Shown one piece after another: positions 53,645 to 63,090 of a stretch of DNA of 64,000 bases (position 1 is the first letter of the stretch; each line of letters opens with the position of its first letter). Source of the DNA: Aquamicrobium sp. LC103 (GTDB lineage: Bacteria; Pseudomonadota; Alphaproteobacteria; Rhizobiales; Rhizobiaceae); contig NZ_LBCQ02000004.1 in NCBI RefSeq assembly GCF_001014615.2, positions 1 to 64,000 on the forward strand. The letters run 5' to 3'. Made by a program: the position numbers and the translations under genes. The notes below the pieces were generated by a model. It did no database searches and was not told the origin of the DNA. It saw nothing but the letters and a program-made list of their open reading frames with translations.

Positions 53645-53877
53645 GTCGATCCTCCCGATCGTTGTTCTTGATGACGCGGCCCGGCGGGCAGCCCCCTGCT
53701 GCGGAATTGCCGGCGCGACGTTTCGACGCAACGCATGTGACGGCAAGGGGAACGGCGGTGTCAAGCCTTCTTTGGTCGTGGTCCAAAGGCGATGCGGCAG
53801 GTGCGGAACCGGGTCGACGCGGCACTGGCAAATTCAGGGAAGGCTTGGCAAACTCGGGAAAACGGAGAAACCCCTTC

Positions 53878-55695
53878 ATGCCCGCAAAGTCGAAGAATGC
53901 CTTTCAGCGGCCGAAATCCTGGACGGACGCGGCGCCCCAGCTCGTCGACGTGGCGACCGGGCGGGCGGCGGCCGATCTCGTCATCCGCAACGGAAGATGG
54001 GTGAACGTGCATTCGGGCGAGGTGATCGCGGCGACCGACATCGCGATCGTCGCCGGGCGCTTCGCCTATTGCGGGCCGAATGCCGGCCATGCCATCGGCA
54101 AGGGCACCAAGGTGGTGGACGCGGGCGGGCGCTATCTCGTGCCGGGACTCTGCGACGCGCACATGCATGTCGAGAGCGGCATGGTCACGGTCACCGAATT
54201 CTGCCGCGCCGTGATCCCGCACGGCACCACCTCGATGTTCATCGATCCGCACGAGATCGCCAACGTGCTCGGCCTCGACGGCGTGCGGCTGATGCATGAC
54301 GAGGCGCTGGCCATGCCGATCAACGTGCATGTGCAGATGCCGTCCTGCGTGCCTTCGGCGCCGGGGCTCGAGAATGCCGGCGCGCAGCTGACGGCGGCGG
54401 ACGTCGCCGAGGCGATGAAATGGCCCAACATCATCGGGCTCGGCGAGGTGATGAATTTTCCCGGCGTGGCCGCGAACGACGAGACGATGGTGGCGGAGAT
54501 CGCCGCGACCGTGAAGGCCGGCAAGACGGTCGGCGGGCACTATGCCTCGCGCGACCTGGGGCTCGCCTTCCACGGCTATGTCGCCGGCGGACCGGAGGAC
54601 GACCATGAGGGGACCTGCGTGGAGGACGCGGTCGCGCGCGTGCGCCAGGGCATGAAGGCGATGCTGCGGCTGGGCTCGGCCTGGTACGACGTTGCCTCGC
54701 AGATCAAGGCGGTGACCGAGCAGGGTCTCGATCCGCGCAGCTTCATCCTGTGCACCGACGACAGCCATTCGGGAACGCTGGTCGATGACGGCCATATGGA
54801 CCGCGTGGTGCGCCACGCGATCGCGCAAGGGCTGGCGCCGGTGACCGCGATCCAGATGGCGACGATCAACACCGCGCAGCATTTCCGGCTGGAGCGCGAG
54901 ATCGGCTCGATCGCGCCGGGGAGACTGGCCGATTTCCTGATCGTCTCGGATCTGGCGGAATTGAAGATCGACGAGGTTTATGCGCGCGGCGTGAGGCTCG
55001 CCAAGGGCGGCAGGCTCGAGGCCGACATTCCCCCCTACGACTATCTGGCGAGCGCCAAGAAGACGGTGAAGCTCGGCCGCAAGCTGAAGGCGGCCGATTT
55101 CGACGTCGAGGCCCCGGAAGGGGCCAACGAGGTGCGGGCGCGGGTGATCGGCGTGATCGAGAACCAGGCGCCGACGCGGGCGCTGGAGGCCGATCTGCCG
55201 GTCGAGCAGGGCATCGTGCGGATGGACCGGCGCAACGACGTCTGCCAGATCGCACTGGTGGAGCGGCACCGCGGGACGGGCGGCGTCACCAACGGCTTCG
55301 TCTCCGGCTTCGGCTACATGGCCGATTGCGCGCTGGCCTCGACGGTGGCGCATGATTCGCACCACATGATCGTCGTGGGCACCAGCAAGCAGGACATGGC
55401 GAAGGCGGCGAACCGGCTCGGCGAGGTCGGCGGCGGGGTGGTGCTCTATTCGCAGGGCAAGGAGATCGCGCTGGTGGAGATGCCGATCGCCGGGCTGATG
55501 TCGGACGAGCGCGCCGAGGTGGTGGCGGCGAAGGCGGCGAAGCTGACGGAAGCGATGCGGGCCGCCGGCTGCACGCTCAACAACGCCTATATGCAGCACT
55601 CGCTGCTGGCGCTCGTGGTGATTCCGGAGCTGAGGATCTCGGACGTCGGCATCATCGACGTGACGAAGTTCGAGAAGGTCGATCTTTTCGTCTGA
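53878..55695 (+). CDS. Adenine deaminase-like amidohydrolase
   Basis: A 605-residue metal-dependent amidohydrolase, with the opening segment RYLVPGLCDAHMHVESGMVT typical of adenine deaminase, then GTTSMFIDPHEIANVLG and an Ade-type C-terminal domain (HDSHHMIVVGTS...MRAAGCTLNNAY...ALVVIPELRISDVG). The usual GHAPGL motif is absent; GGHYASRDLGLAFHGYVAGG stands in its place, so the substrate may differ. GGAGAAA precedes the ATG. It is divergent from tctCBA, so a link between uptake and hydrolysis of a common compound is possible. Confidence 0.85.
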   Translation: MPAKSKNAFQRPKSWTDAAPQLVDVATGRAAADLVIRNGRWVNVHSGEVIAATDIAIVAGRFAYCGPNAGHAIGKGTKVVDAGGRYLVPGLCDAHMHVESGMVTVTEFCRAVIPHGTTSMFIDPHEIANVLGLDGVRLMHDEALAMPINVHVQMPSCVPSAPGLENAGAQLTAADVAEAMKWPNIIGLGEVMNFPGVAANDETMVAEIAATVKAGKTVGGHYASRDLGLAFHGYVAGGPEDDHEGTCVEDAVARVRQGMKAMLRLGSAWYDVASQIKAVTEQGLDPRSFILCTDDSHSGTLVDDGHMDRVVRHAIAQGLAPVTAIQMATINTAQHFRLEREIGSIAPGRLADFLIVSDLAELKIDEVYARGVRLAKGGRLEADIPPYDYLASAKKTVKLGRKLKAADFDVEAPEGANEVRARVIGVIENQAPTRALEADLPVEQGIVRMDRRNDVCQIALVERHRGTGGVTNGFVSGFGYMADCALASTVAHDSHHMIVVGTSKQDMAKAANRLGEVGGGVVLYSQGKEIALVEMPIAGLMSDERAEVVAAKAAKLTEAMRAAGCTLNNAYMQHSLLALVVIPELRISDVGIIDVTKFEKVDLFV

Positions 55696-55727
55696 ACGGG
55701 GCCGGTTGCAATTTCCTCCTCATCCGT

Positions 55728-55767
55728 CGCGGGCTTTGCCCGCGCCAGTCTCTCCCCGTGGGGAGAG
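55728..55767. terminator. Two hairpins between convergent genes
   Basis: CGCGGGC-TTT-GCCCGCG (55728-55744) and CTCTCCCC-GT-GGGGAGAG (55750-55767) are perfect inverted repeats in the gap between the converging amidohydrolase and DUF900 genes. Neither has a T-run. They may terminate both transcripts or be dispersed repeat elements. Confidence 0.5.
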
Positions 55768-55792
55768 GAAGATGCGGCGGCGAGGGGCTGGC

Positions 55793-56971
55793 TCACCCTC
55801 CCGCGCCGCCGACGGCGACGTTGATGACCTCGAGCGGCGTGGTGATGACGATCTCGGCCGCCGTGCCGATGGTCTGGCCGAGGCCTTGCGCCAGCCTGCC
55901 GATGCGCGAGCTGATCTCCTGGCGGTCGCCGGTGCCCAACTGGCTGTCGGCCTGCAGATGCTCGCCCAAGAGCCGCACGAGCAGCGGATTGTCGGCGAAT
56001 TTCGCATGGTTCAGCCTGTCTCCAGCCTGCAGGTTCGAGACGTTGACGACGACGACGCCGAGGCTGGCAAGGTCCTCCGCCTTGGCATAGTCGCCGACGC
56101 GCGGCCGGTTGCCGGCGAGAAGCGAGGAAAGCTGCAGGGCGCGGTCGTCGTCCGACAGCATGACCGCGATCGGCCTGTCGAGCTTGCCGATGCGCTTCAA
56201 CTGGCTCTTGAAGACGTCGACGTCGATGTCGGGCGAAGCGAGCATGATGTCGCCCAGCCGGCGGGTGACCTCCCGGTCGTCGGAGATGGCGATCTGGCGC
56301 AGCGCCTCCATCGTGGCCCAGTTGCCCATGGAATGGGCGACGATGTCGATGCGGGTCGCGCCGTTGGCGGCGAGCAGGCGCAGCGTCTCCTCCAGCCCGT
56401 CGCGGCCGATGGTGGCGGAATTGTTGTCGTAGATATAGTCGACGGTGCGCCCCGCCGACGCCCAGGAGAAGAGCACGGGCACGCCGGTATAGCCTGAATC
56501 GTGGACGATCTGCGCCATGCGGTAGACCGCGCCGTCGAAGAGCGTGCGGTAGCCGTGGATGAAGACGAGCGCGCGTCCGTTGCGTGCCGCGATCTCGCCG
56601 CGGAGCTTTTGCGCGAAATCGGCTTCGGAGCGCATGATCGCCACTTCGGAGGCGAAGAAATGCTTGGCCGGGTCGCGCGGTCCGCGGCGGGGGGACTCGA
56701 TGCGGCCGGTCTGGTGGTCGCGCGGAATGGTGATGTCGACGCGGGCGAAGCTGAGGTTCTCGGCGCGCCTGCCGTCGAAGACCTGCCGCGGATCCTCGGC
56801 GCGCTCGCGGGTCGTCACCGCGAAGATGCTGTGCTTTCCGGCAATGGTGCCGGGCTCGACCACGCCCGGCGAGATCAGGTCATGCGCCTGGTTGCCCCCG
56901 CAGCCGGCGAGCACGACGACCAGCGTCAGCGCGCGAAACCTCCACAACAGCCATGCAACCGCCTCAATCAC
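55793..56971 (-). CDS. DUF900 alpha/beta-hydrolase lipoprotein
   Basis: A 392-residue protein beginning with a GTG and a lipoprotein signal (LTLVVVLAGCGG; lipobox LAGC). The DUF900 alpha/beta hydrolase body has GRALVFIHGYRTLFDGAVYR as the oxyanion region, the nucleophile in VAHSMGNWAT, and aspartate in LASPDIDVDVF. GGAGCGG lies about 6 bases before the GTG. The substrate is unknown. Its start lies 78 bp past the end of trkH on the same strand. Confidence 0.9.
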   Translation of the reverse strand: MIEAVAWLLWRFRALTLVVVLAGCGGNQAHDLISPGVVEPGTIAGKHSIFAVTTRERAEDPRQVFDGRRAENLSFARVDITIPRDHQTGRIESPRRGPRDPAKHFFASEVAIMRSEADFAQKLRGEIAARNGRALVFIHGYRTLFDGAVYRMAQIVHDSGYTGVPVLFSWASAGRTVDYIYDNNSATIGRDGLEETLRLLAANGATRIDIVAHSMGNWATMEALRQIAISDDREVTRRLGDIMLASPDIDVDVFKSQLKRIGKLDRPIAVMLSDDDRALQLSSLLAGNRPRVGDYAKAEDLASLGVVVVNVSNLQAGDRLNHAKFADNPLLVRLLGEHLQADSQLGTGDRQEISSRIGRLAQGLGQTIGTAAEIVITTPLEVINVAVGGAGG

Positions 56972-57048
56972 GCACCGCTCCAAACTCGCCGCAAGATAGT
57001 GCCATTCCGCAATACTGTCTGAAACGCGCGCGGTCCATAGCTTCCTTA

Positions 57049-58506
57049 CTATCGGTTCCAGAAGACCGGGCTGAAGACGACGAGGACGGCGAGGATTTCG
57101 AGACGCCCGAGCAGCATGGCGAGCGAGAGCACCCATTTCGCGGTGTCGGGAAGCGACGAGAAATTGCCGACGGGTCCGATCGTCTCGCCGAGGCCGGGGC
57201 CGACATTGGTGAGCGCGGTGAGCGAGCCGCTCATGGCGCTGACGAAGTCGACGCCGGTGGCCGCGAGCAGGATCGTGGCGATCAGCCAGATGACGAGGAA
57301 GGACGAGATGAAGAGCACCACGGCCCGCTGCATGCTCTCGTCGACGATGCGGTCGCCATAGCGCACGGTCAGGACGGTGTTGGGATAGACCAGGCGCTTC
57401 AGGCCGTTCGCCATCAGCTCGAACAGGATGAGGAAGCGGTAGGCCTTGATGCCGCCGCTGGTGGAGCCCGAGCAGCCGCCGAGGAAGGTCGCGACGAATA
57501 TGCAGGCGACCGCGAAGGGCCCCCACAGCGTGTAGTCGTCGCTGGCGAAACCGGTCGTGGTGATGATCGAGACGAAGTTGAACACCGAATGGGTGAGCGC
57601 GTCGAGGAAGGGCATGTCCTGGCTGGCGCGCAGATAGATCGCGACCGCGAGCGAGAAGACGAGCGTGTAGCCCGCGAAGACGCGGATCTGCGGATCGCGC
57701 AGCGCGTCGAGCCGGCCGCGCACGGCGAACAGCATGACGATGGAGAAGGGCAGCGCGCCGATGAACATGAAGACGGAGCCTATCCAGAGGATGGCGGGCC
57801 GGTCCGAATACTCCGCGTATGACGCGTCATGCGTGGAGAAGCCGCCGGTGGCGATCGTCGACATGGCGTGGTTGATCGCGTTGAAGCCGGTCATGCCGGC
57901 CATCGCGTAGCAGATCGCGCACAGCGCGACGAAGGCCGTGTAGATGGCGACGAGGCTGATCGTGAAGGTGGCGAAGCGCTCGAAGGGGCGGTCCTCGATG
58001 TCGGAGGATTCGATCTTGAAATAGCTGAAGCCGCCGATGTTGAGCAGCGGCAGCAGGAACAGGCCGAAGGCGATGACGCCGAGCCCGCCCATATAGTTGA
58101 GCAGCGAGCGCCACAAGAGCAGGCCGGGCGGCGCCTCGTCGAGGCCGGAGATGACGGTGGAGCCGGTGGTGGTGATGCCGGAGACGGATTCGAAGAAGGC
58201 GTCGGTGAAGCTCAGCTCCAGCGACGAGGCCATGAAGGGCACGGCGCCGGCGAGCGCCGTGGTCAGCCACAGCAGGTTGACGAGCAGGAAGCCGAAGCGC
58301 GTGTTGGGCGGCGCCGGCCTGCCGTGCGTAGCCATGGCGACCGCGAGCGCCAGGCCGCCGGTGAACAGGCCGGAGAAGGCGAAGACGGTCCAGTCCTCAT
58401 GGCCGTAATAGAGGTCGACCAGGGCCGGCAGCAGCATGGCCGCCGACAGATAGATGGCGAAAACCGCGGCGACGTGGATGGCGGCCCTGATGGCGAGAGA
58501 CTGCAA
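57049..58506 (-). CDS. trkH: Trk potassium uptake channel subunit TrkH
   Basis: A 485-residue inner-membrane K+ channel-like protein with four repeated M1-P-M2 units. Selectivity-filter segments include GITTTGSTVISGLDE, STIATGGFSTHD, IITTTGFASDDY and TNVGPGLGETIGPVGN. The TTG start at 58506 gives the usual TrkH length of about 483; the ATG at 58593 adds an unrelated leader. The NAD-binding partner TrkA is not in the window. Confidence 0.93.
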   Translation of the reverse strand: MQSLAIRAAIHVAAVFAIYLSAAMLLPALVDLYYGHEDWTVFAFSGLFTGGLALAVAMATHGRPAPPNTRFGFLLVNLLWLTTALAGAVPFMASSLELSFTDAFFESVSGITTTGSTVISGLDEAPPGLLLWRSLLNYMGGLGVIAFGLFLLPLLNIGGFSYFKIESSDIEDRPFERFATFTISLVAIYTAFVALCAICYAMAGMTGFNAINHAMSTIATGGFSTHDASYAEYSDRPAILWIGSVFMFIGALPFSIVMLFAVRGRLDALRDPQIRVFAGYTLVFSLAVAIYLRASQDMPFLDALTHSVFNFVSIITTTGFASDDYTLWGPFAVACIFVATFLGGCSGSTSGGIKAYRFLILFELMANGLKRLVYPNTVLTVRYGDRIVDESMQRAVVLFISSFLVIWLIATILLAATGVDFVSAMSGSLTALTNVGPGLGETIGPVGNFSSLPDTAKWVLSLAMLLGRLEILAVLVVFSPVFWNR

Positions 58507-58655
58507 GGAAACCTGACCCCGATTTTCGACCGGCGGACGGGGGTGGTGCCGTACGCCGGGCCGGAGAGTGGCTTCCGCGACCCGAATATGCAATAGGGCC
58601 GAAATGCGGCCAACAGAAATCGCGGGCCGCCGCGCAGTGAATACGGAGCAAGATA

Positions 58656-59909
58656 ATGAGCGGCTTTCCCGAAGGCGTGGTCAGGGCGGCGGAAGCCATG
58701 CGCGGCCTGTTTCCGGAAACGCCGCTGCAGAGGAACGATTATCTCTCGGCCAAGACCGGCGCGCGGATTTTCCTGAAGCGCGAGGACCTTACGCCCGTCC
58801 GCTCCTACAAGATACGGGGCGCCTTCAACTTCTTCCGCAAGGCGCTGGCGGCGGATGCGGGACTGGAGACCTTCGTCTGCGCCTCGGCCGGCAACCACGC
58901 CCAGGGCTTCGCCTTCGTGTGCCGGCATTTCGGCAAGAAGGGCGTGGTCTTCATGCCGGTGACGACGCCGCAGCAGAAGATCGACAAGACGCGCATGTTC
59001 GGCGCCAGCCATGTCGAGATCAGGCTCGTCGGCGACTTCTTCGACGACTGCTATGCGGCCGCGCTCGCCTTCGCCGAGGAGAGCGGCGGGCTGATGGTGC
59101 CGCCTTTCGACCATCGGGACATCATCGAGGGCCAGGCGACCGTCGCGCATGAGATTTCAGCGCAGCTCGCGGGCGAGGATGCCGATATCGTGGTGCTGCC
59201 GGTCGGCGGCGGCGGGCTCGCGGCCGGTGTGACGCGCTATCTGGGCGAGCAGGGCGAGGCGCCGCGCTTCGTCTTCGCCGAGCCGGCCGGGGCGCCAAGC
59301 CTGAAGCAGAGCCTGGCGCAGGGCAAGCGCGTGCGGCTCGCCAGCCTCGACAATTTCGTCGACGGCGCGGCGGTCGGCGAGATCGGCCGCGAGAATTTCC
59401 GGCTGCTGAAGGAGTTCGGCGAGGACAGCGTCCGGCTGGTGCCGGAAAACCGGCTGTGCGCGACGATGGTCGAAATGCTCAACGTGGAAGGGGTGGTGCT
59501 GGAGCCGGCCGGCGCGCTGGCGATCGACGCGCTCAAGGATTTTCCGCGCAAGGAGCTGAAGGGAAAGACGGTGGTGCTCGTCGTCTCGGGCGGCAATTTC
59601 GACTTCGAGCGGCTGCCGGACGTGAAGGAGAGGGCGCTGCGCTTCGAGGGGCTGAAGAAGTATTTCGTCTTCCGTTTTCCGCAGCGGCCGGGCGCGCTGC
59701 GCGATTTCCTGACGCTGCTCGGCCCCGATGACGACATCGTGCGCTTCGAGTATCTGAAGAAGTCGGCGCGCAATTTCGGCTCGGTGCTGATCGGCATCGA
59801 GACGAAGGATGCGCGGAATTTCGAGACCCTGCGCAAGCGCTTCGCCGAAGGCGGCTGGGCGCATCAGGACATAACCGAGAACGAGACGCTGGCGGGGCTG
59901 ATCATATGA
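58656..59909 (+). CDS. ilvA: Threonine ammonia-lyase
   Basis: A 417-residue PLP enzyme that deaminates threonine to 2-oxobutanoate, the first step of isoleucine synthesis. PLP lysine is in PVRSYKIRGAFNFFRKAL, the phosphate loop is VLPVGGGGLAAGV, and SAGNHAQGFAFVC is conserved. After about residue 325 there is an ACT-like regulatory part (YFVFRFPQRPGALRDFL), giving one ACT-like domain. GGAG lies 8 bases before the ATG. It is divergent from trkH. Confidence 0.95.
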   Translation: MSGFPEGVVRAAEAMRGLFPETPLQRNDYLSAKTGARIFLKREDLTPVRSYKIRGAFNFFRKALAADAGLETFVCASAGNHAQGFAFVCRHFGKKGVVFMPVTTPQQKIDKTRMFGASHVEIRLVGDFFDDCYAAALAFAEESGGLMVPPFDHRDIIEGQATVAHEISAQLAGEDADIVVLPVGGGGLAAGVTRYLGEQGEAPRFVFAEPAGAPSLKQSLAQGKRVRLASLDNFVDGAAVGEIGRENFRLLKEFGEDSVRLVPENRLCATMVEMLNVEGVVLEPAGALAIDALKDFPRKELKGKTVVLVVSGGNFDFERLPDVKERALRFEGLKKYFVFRFPQRPGALRDFLTLLGPDDDIVRFEYLKKSARNFGSVLIGIETKDARNFETLRKRFAEGGWAHQDITENETLAGLII

Positions 59910-59955
59910 GCGGCGCGAGGCAGCCGTGAGACCCGGTCGGCGGGCAGCGGACCGG

Positions 59956-60924
59956 CTAGAGCGCCATGACGAGCGACGCAACGAGACCGGCGAGCGCGAT
60001 CAGCAGATTGTCGGCCATGTAAAAGAGGCGCAGCGCGCGGCGAATGTCGCTCGCACCCGCTTCGCGCCTGCCGCCTTCGCCCATCGTCGCGTCGTCGACC
60101 AGTTCGCCGCCGTAGTGACGCGGGCCGGCAAGGGCGAGACCGAGCGCGCCGGCCATCGCCGCCTCCGGCCAGCCGGCGTTCGGCGAGCGGTGCTTTCCGG
60201 CATCGTGGCGAACCGCGCGCCAGGCGTTTTGCGGCGAGGCGCCGCGGACGAAGAAGGCTGCGGCCACCAGAAGCAGTGCGGTGAGCCGCGAGGCGGGCAG
60301 GTTTATGATGTCGTCGAAGCGCGCGGCGGCGCGGCCGAAGGCCTCGTGGCGCGGCGTGCGGTGACCGATCATGCTGTCGGCGGTGTTCGCCGCCTTGTAG
60401 ACGGCGATGCCGGGCAGCCCGCCGACCGCCAGCCAGAACGCCGGAGCGACGACGCCATCGGAAAAGTTTTCCGCCAGGCTCTCGATCGCCGCGCGCGAGA
60501 CGCCGGCCTCGTCGAGCCTGTCGGGGTCGCGGCCGACGATCATCGAGACGGCGCTGCGGCCGGCGGGCAGGCCGCCCGCGTCGAGCGCGTCGGCAACCGC
60601 GCGGACGTGCGAGGCGAGGCTTCTCTGCGCGATCAGGCTGCTGGCGAGGAGGGCGACGAGGACGAGGCCGATCGCGCTCGCGCCCAGCGCCAACTGGAGG
60701 ACGAGGCCGGCGATGCCCGAAACGGCGAGGAGGACGACGAGCGCGCGAATGCCGGCCTGTCTTCTCGCTTCGGGCTCGGCGTCGTCGCGGTTCCAGCGCG
60801 TGTCGAGCGCGGAGACGAGCCTGCCGATCCAGACCACCGGATGGCCGATGGCGCGAAAGACGACGTCGGGATAGCCGACGGCTCTTTCGATCAGCAGCGA
60901 CAGGAAGGCGAGAAGAACTGACAT
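59956..60924 (-). CDS. cbiB: Adenosylcobinamide-phosphate synthase CbiB/CobD
   Basis: A 322-residue integral membrane enzyme that joins aminopropanol phosphate to adenosylcobyric acid. The signature RAIGHPVVWIGRLVSALD is near the N-terminus, and SIVGRDPDRLDEAGVSRAAIESLAENFSDG-type sequence (written here as two motifs, GRDPDRLDE and ESLAENFSDGVVAP) is highly conserved. Rhizobial literature names this enzyme CobD. The start codon overlaps that of cobC on the other strand. Confidence 0.96.
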   Translation of the reverse strand: MSVLLAFLSLLIERAVGYPDVVFRAIGHPVVWIGRLVSALDTRWNRDDAEPEARRQAGIRALVVLLAVSGIAGLVLQLALGASAIGLVLVALLASSLIAQRSLASHVRAVADALDAGGLPAGRSAVSMIVGRDPDRLDEAGVSRAAIESLAENFSDGVVAPAFWLAVGGLPGIAVYKAANTADSMIGHRTPRHEAFGRAAARFDDIINLPASRLTALLLVAAAFFVRGASPQNAWRAVRHDAGKHRSPNAGWPEAAMAGALGLALAGPRHYGGELVDDATMGEGGRREAGASDIRRALRLFYMADNLLIALAGLVASLVMAL

Positions 60925-61954
60925 GGCGCAAGCAGTAAACGGAATCGAGGAGGTGACGGATCATGGCGGGAATTTGGGCGCCGCTTTGACGCTCTTTCCC
61001 GATGCCCCGAAGCCCTGGGTCGATCTCTCCACCGGCATCAATCCGCACTCCTATCCGGTTTCAGACATGCCCGCCAGCGTCTTTGCGCGGTTGCCGGAGC
61101 CGTCACGGGCGTTGGAGTTGCAGGCGGCGGCCGCCGCCGCCTATGGCGCGCCGTCGGGAAGACACGTCGTCGCCGCGCCCGGAACGCAGATATTGATGCC
61201 GCTGGTCGCGCGGCTCGTGGCACCGGGCAGGGCGCGCGTGCTGGCGCCGACCTATGCCGAGCACGCGCGCTGCGCGGCGCTTGCCGGCCACGCGGTCGAG
61301 GAGGCGGCAAGCCTCGGCGACCTCGAAGGCGCCGATCTCGCGATCCTCGTCAATCCGAACAATCCGGACGGCCGCGTGGCGCGCCGAAAGGACCTGCTCG
61401 AACTGGCGGGCACGATGCGCCGCAGGGGCGGGATCCTGGTGGTCGACGAGGCGTTCATGGATGTCGGCCCGGCGGACGACAGTCTCGCCGGACATGTCGG
61501 GGAGGGCGGCCTGGTCGTGCTGCGTTCGTTCGGAAAGTTCTTCGGCCTTGCCGGAGTGCGTCTCGGCTTCGCGCTCGCCAACGAAGTCGTCGTGCGGCGG
61601 TTGCGCGCCGAACTCGGTCCCTGGGTGGTGTCCGGTCCGGCATTGGAGATCGGGCTTGGCGCGCTCGCCGATCCGGCGTGGCAGGCGGATATGAGGGAAA
61701 GGCTCGCGCGCGAAGCGTCGGCGCTCGACGTGCTTCTGTCCGCCCATGGGCTGGAGATCGCCGGCGGCACGAGCCTTTTCCGGCTGGCGCGGAGCGCCGA
61801 TGCACAAAGCCTGTTTGAGCGGCTGGGAAGGCGGGGCATATTGGTGCGCCGCTTCGCGAATCTCGCCGACCGGCTGAGATTCGGCCTGCCCGCCGGCGAA
61901 GCGGAGCGGGCCCGGCTCGAGGATGCGCTGACGCAATGGCGCGAAAAAGAATGA
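60923..61954 (+). CDS. cobC: L-threonine-O-3-phosphate decarboxylase CobC
   Basis: A 343-residue class I/II aminotransferase-fold PLP enzyme that supplies (R)-1-aminopropan-2-ol phosphate to CbiB. It has WVDLSTGINPHSYP near the N-terminus, LVNPNNPDGRVARR, VVDEAFMDVGP, and the PLP lysine in LRSFGKFFGLAGVRLGF. It functions with the divergent cbiB gene, whose start codon it overlaps by two bases (CATG). The ATG has GGAAGGCGAGAAG about 8 bases upstream, inside cbiB. Confidence 0.96.
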   Translation: MAQAVNGIEEVTDHGGNLGAALTLFPDAPKPWVDLSTGINPHSYPVSDMPASVFARLPEPSRALELQAAAAAAYGAPSGRHVVAAPGTQILMPLVARLVAPGRARVLAPTYAEHARCAALAGHAVEEAASLGDLEGADLAILVNPNNPDGRVARRKDLLELAGTMRRRGGILVVDEAFMDVGPADDSLAGHVGEGGLVVLRSFGKFFGLAGVRLGFALANEVVVRRLRAELGPWVVSGPALEIGLGALADPAWQADMRERLAREASALDVLLSAHGLEIAGGTSLFRLARSADAQSLFERLGRRGILVRRFANLADRLRFGLPAGEAERARLEDALTQWREKE

Positions 61955-61976
61955 CCGGAACGGAGATGTGCGTGCG

Positions 61977-62495
61977 ATGATCCATGTGTGTCCACTCTCA
62001 CAGGTGGCGGCGACGGTCGAATCGACCAATGCCGGCCATCTCGTCACGCTCCTGACCGAGGGCACGCCGTTCGAGCGGCCGGCCGCGATCGAGGCCGGGA
62101 ATCACCTGAGCCTTGCCATGCACGATATCGTGAACGAGCAGCCGGAGATGGTCACGCCGTCGCTTGCCCATGTCGAGGCGCTGGTCGATTTCGCGCGGGC
62201 CTGGGATCGCCGCCGTCCCCTTATCATCCATTGCTTCGCGGGCATCAGCCGGTCGACGGCCGCGGCGCTGATCGTCGCCGCCGCGCTGGAGCCGGAGCGG
62301 GACGAGGCGGAGCTTGCGCGCGAACTGCGCCGGCTTTCGCCGTCGGCGACGCCGAACAGCCTGCTGGTCCGACTCGCCGACGGGCATCTGCGGCGCGAGG
62401 GGCGCATGATTTCAGCCGTCGAGGCGATCGGCCGGGGGGCGGACGCGTTCGAGGGCACGCCGTTCCGGCTCATGTTGGGCCAGTATCGAAGTTGA
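61977..62495 (+). CDS. Small tyrosine phosphatase-family protein
   Basis: A 172-residue protein with the phosphatase signature HCFAGISRSTAAALI (HCx5RS) near residue 87. The general acid is likely an Asp in MHDIVNEQPE. Length and layout fit the dual-specificity or PTP-like family found in Rhizobiales near cobalamin genes. CGGAG lies 11 bases before the ATG. It starts 22 bp after cobC, so cotranscription is probable; a role in B12 metabolism is inference. Confidence 0.85.
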   Translation: MIHVCPLSQVAATVESTNAGHLVTLLTEGTPFERPAAIEAGNHLSLAMHDIVNEQPEMVTPSLAHVEALVDFARAWDRRRPLIIHCFAGISRSTAAALIVAAALEPERDEAELARELRRLSPSATPNSLLVRLADGHLRREGRMISAVEAIGRGADAFEGTPFRLMLGQYRS

Positions 62496-62724
62496 ATTTC
62501 GTTAGCCTTCTTCGGTGAAAGCGGTGCGCTTGCCGGGAATGCGGTAGCAAACGGGTTGGACCAGCCAAGGTTTGACTTGCGTCTGCGGATTGCCTGCGCT
62601 AACCCTCGCCGCGTTGCAACATGACCTTTGGCGCACGGCGCCTCCGCCGGATAAACTGTCGCGGTTTCTCTTCACGGTTCGGTGCTATAACCAGGGTTGA
62701 GCGGCAGCCAACGGAAAGTGGAAC

Positions 62725-63090
62725 ATGAGCGAACTTCTCAGCTCCTATTTGCCTATCGTAATCTTCATCGGCGTCGCGCTGGTGGTCGGACTGGCCTTGC
62801 TGGTCGCCCCGTTCCTGGTGGCCTACCGCAACCCCGACCCCGAGAAGCTTTCAGCCTATGAGTGCGGCTTCAACGCGTTCGACGATGCTCGAATGAAGTT
62901 CGACATCCGCTTCTACCTGGTCTCCATCCTCTTCATCATCTTCGACCTCGAGGTGGCCTTCCTGTTCCCGTGGGCGGTGTCCTTCGGCGATATCGGCTGG
63001 TTCGGCTTCTGGTCGATGATGATCTTCCTCGGCGTGCTGACCATCGGTTTCATCTATGAATGGAAGAAGGGAGCGCTGGAATGGGATTGA
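62725..63090 (+). CDS. nuoA: NADH-quinone oxidoreductase subunit A
   Basis: A 121-residue complex I membrane subunit with three helices. The conserved [20 protein letters not shown] loop links helices 1 and 2, and [20 protein letters not shown] is the second helix. It is the first gene of the nuo operon, and its end overlaps nuoB by 10 bases. The 229-bp gap before it should hold the operon promoter; no motif was recognised. Confidence 0.97.
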   Translation: MSELLSSYLPIVIFIGVALVVGLALLVAPFLVAYRNPDPEKLSAYECGFNAFDDARMKFDIRFYLVSILFIIFDLEVAFLFPWAVSFGDIGWFGFWSMMIFLGVLTIGFIYEWKKGALEWD

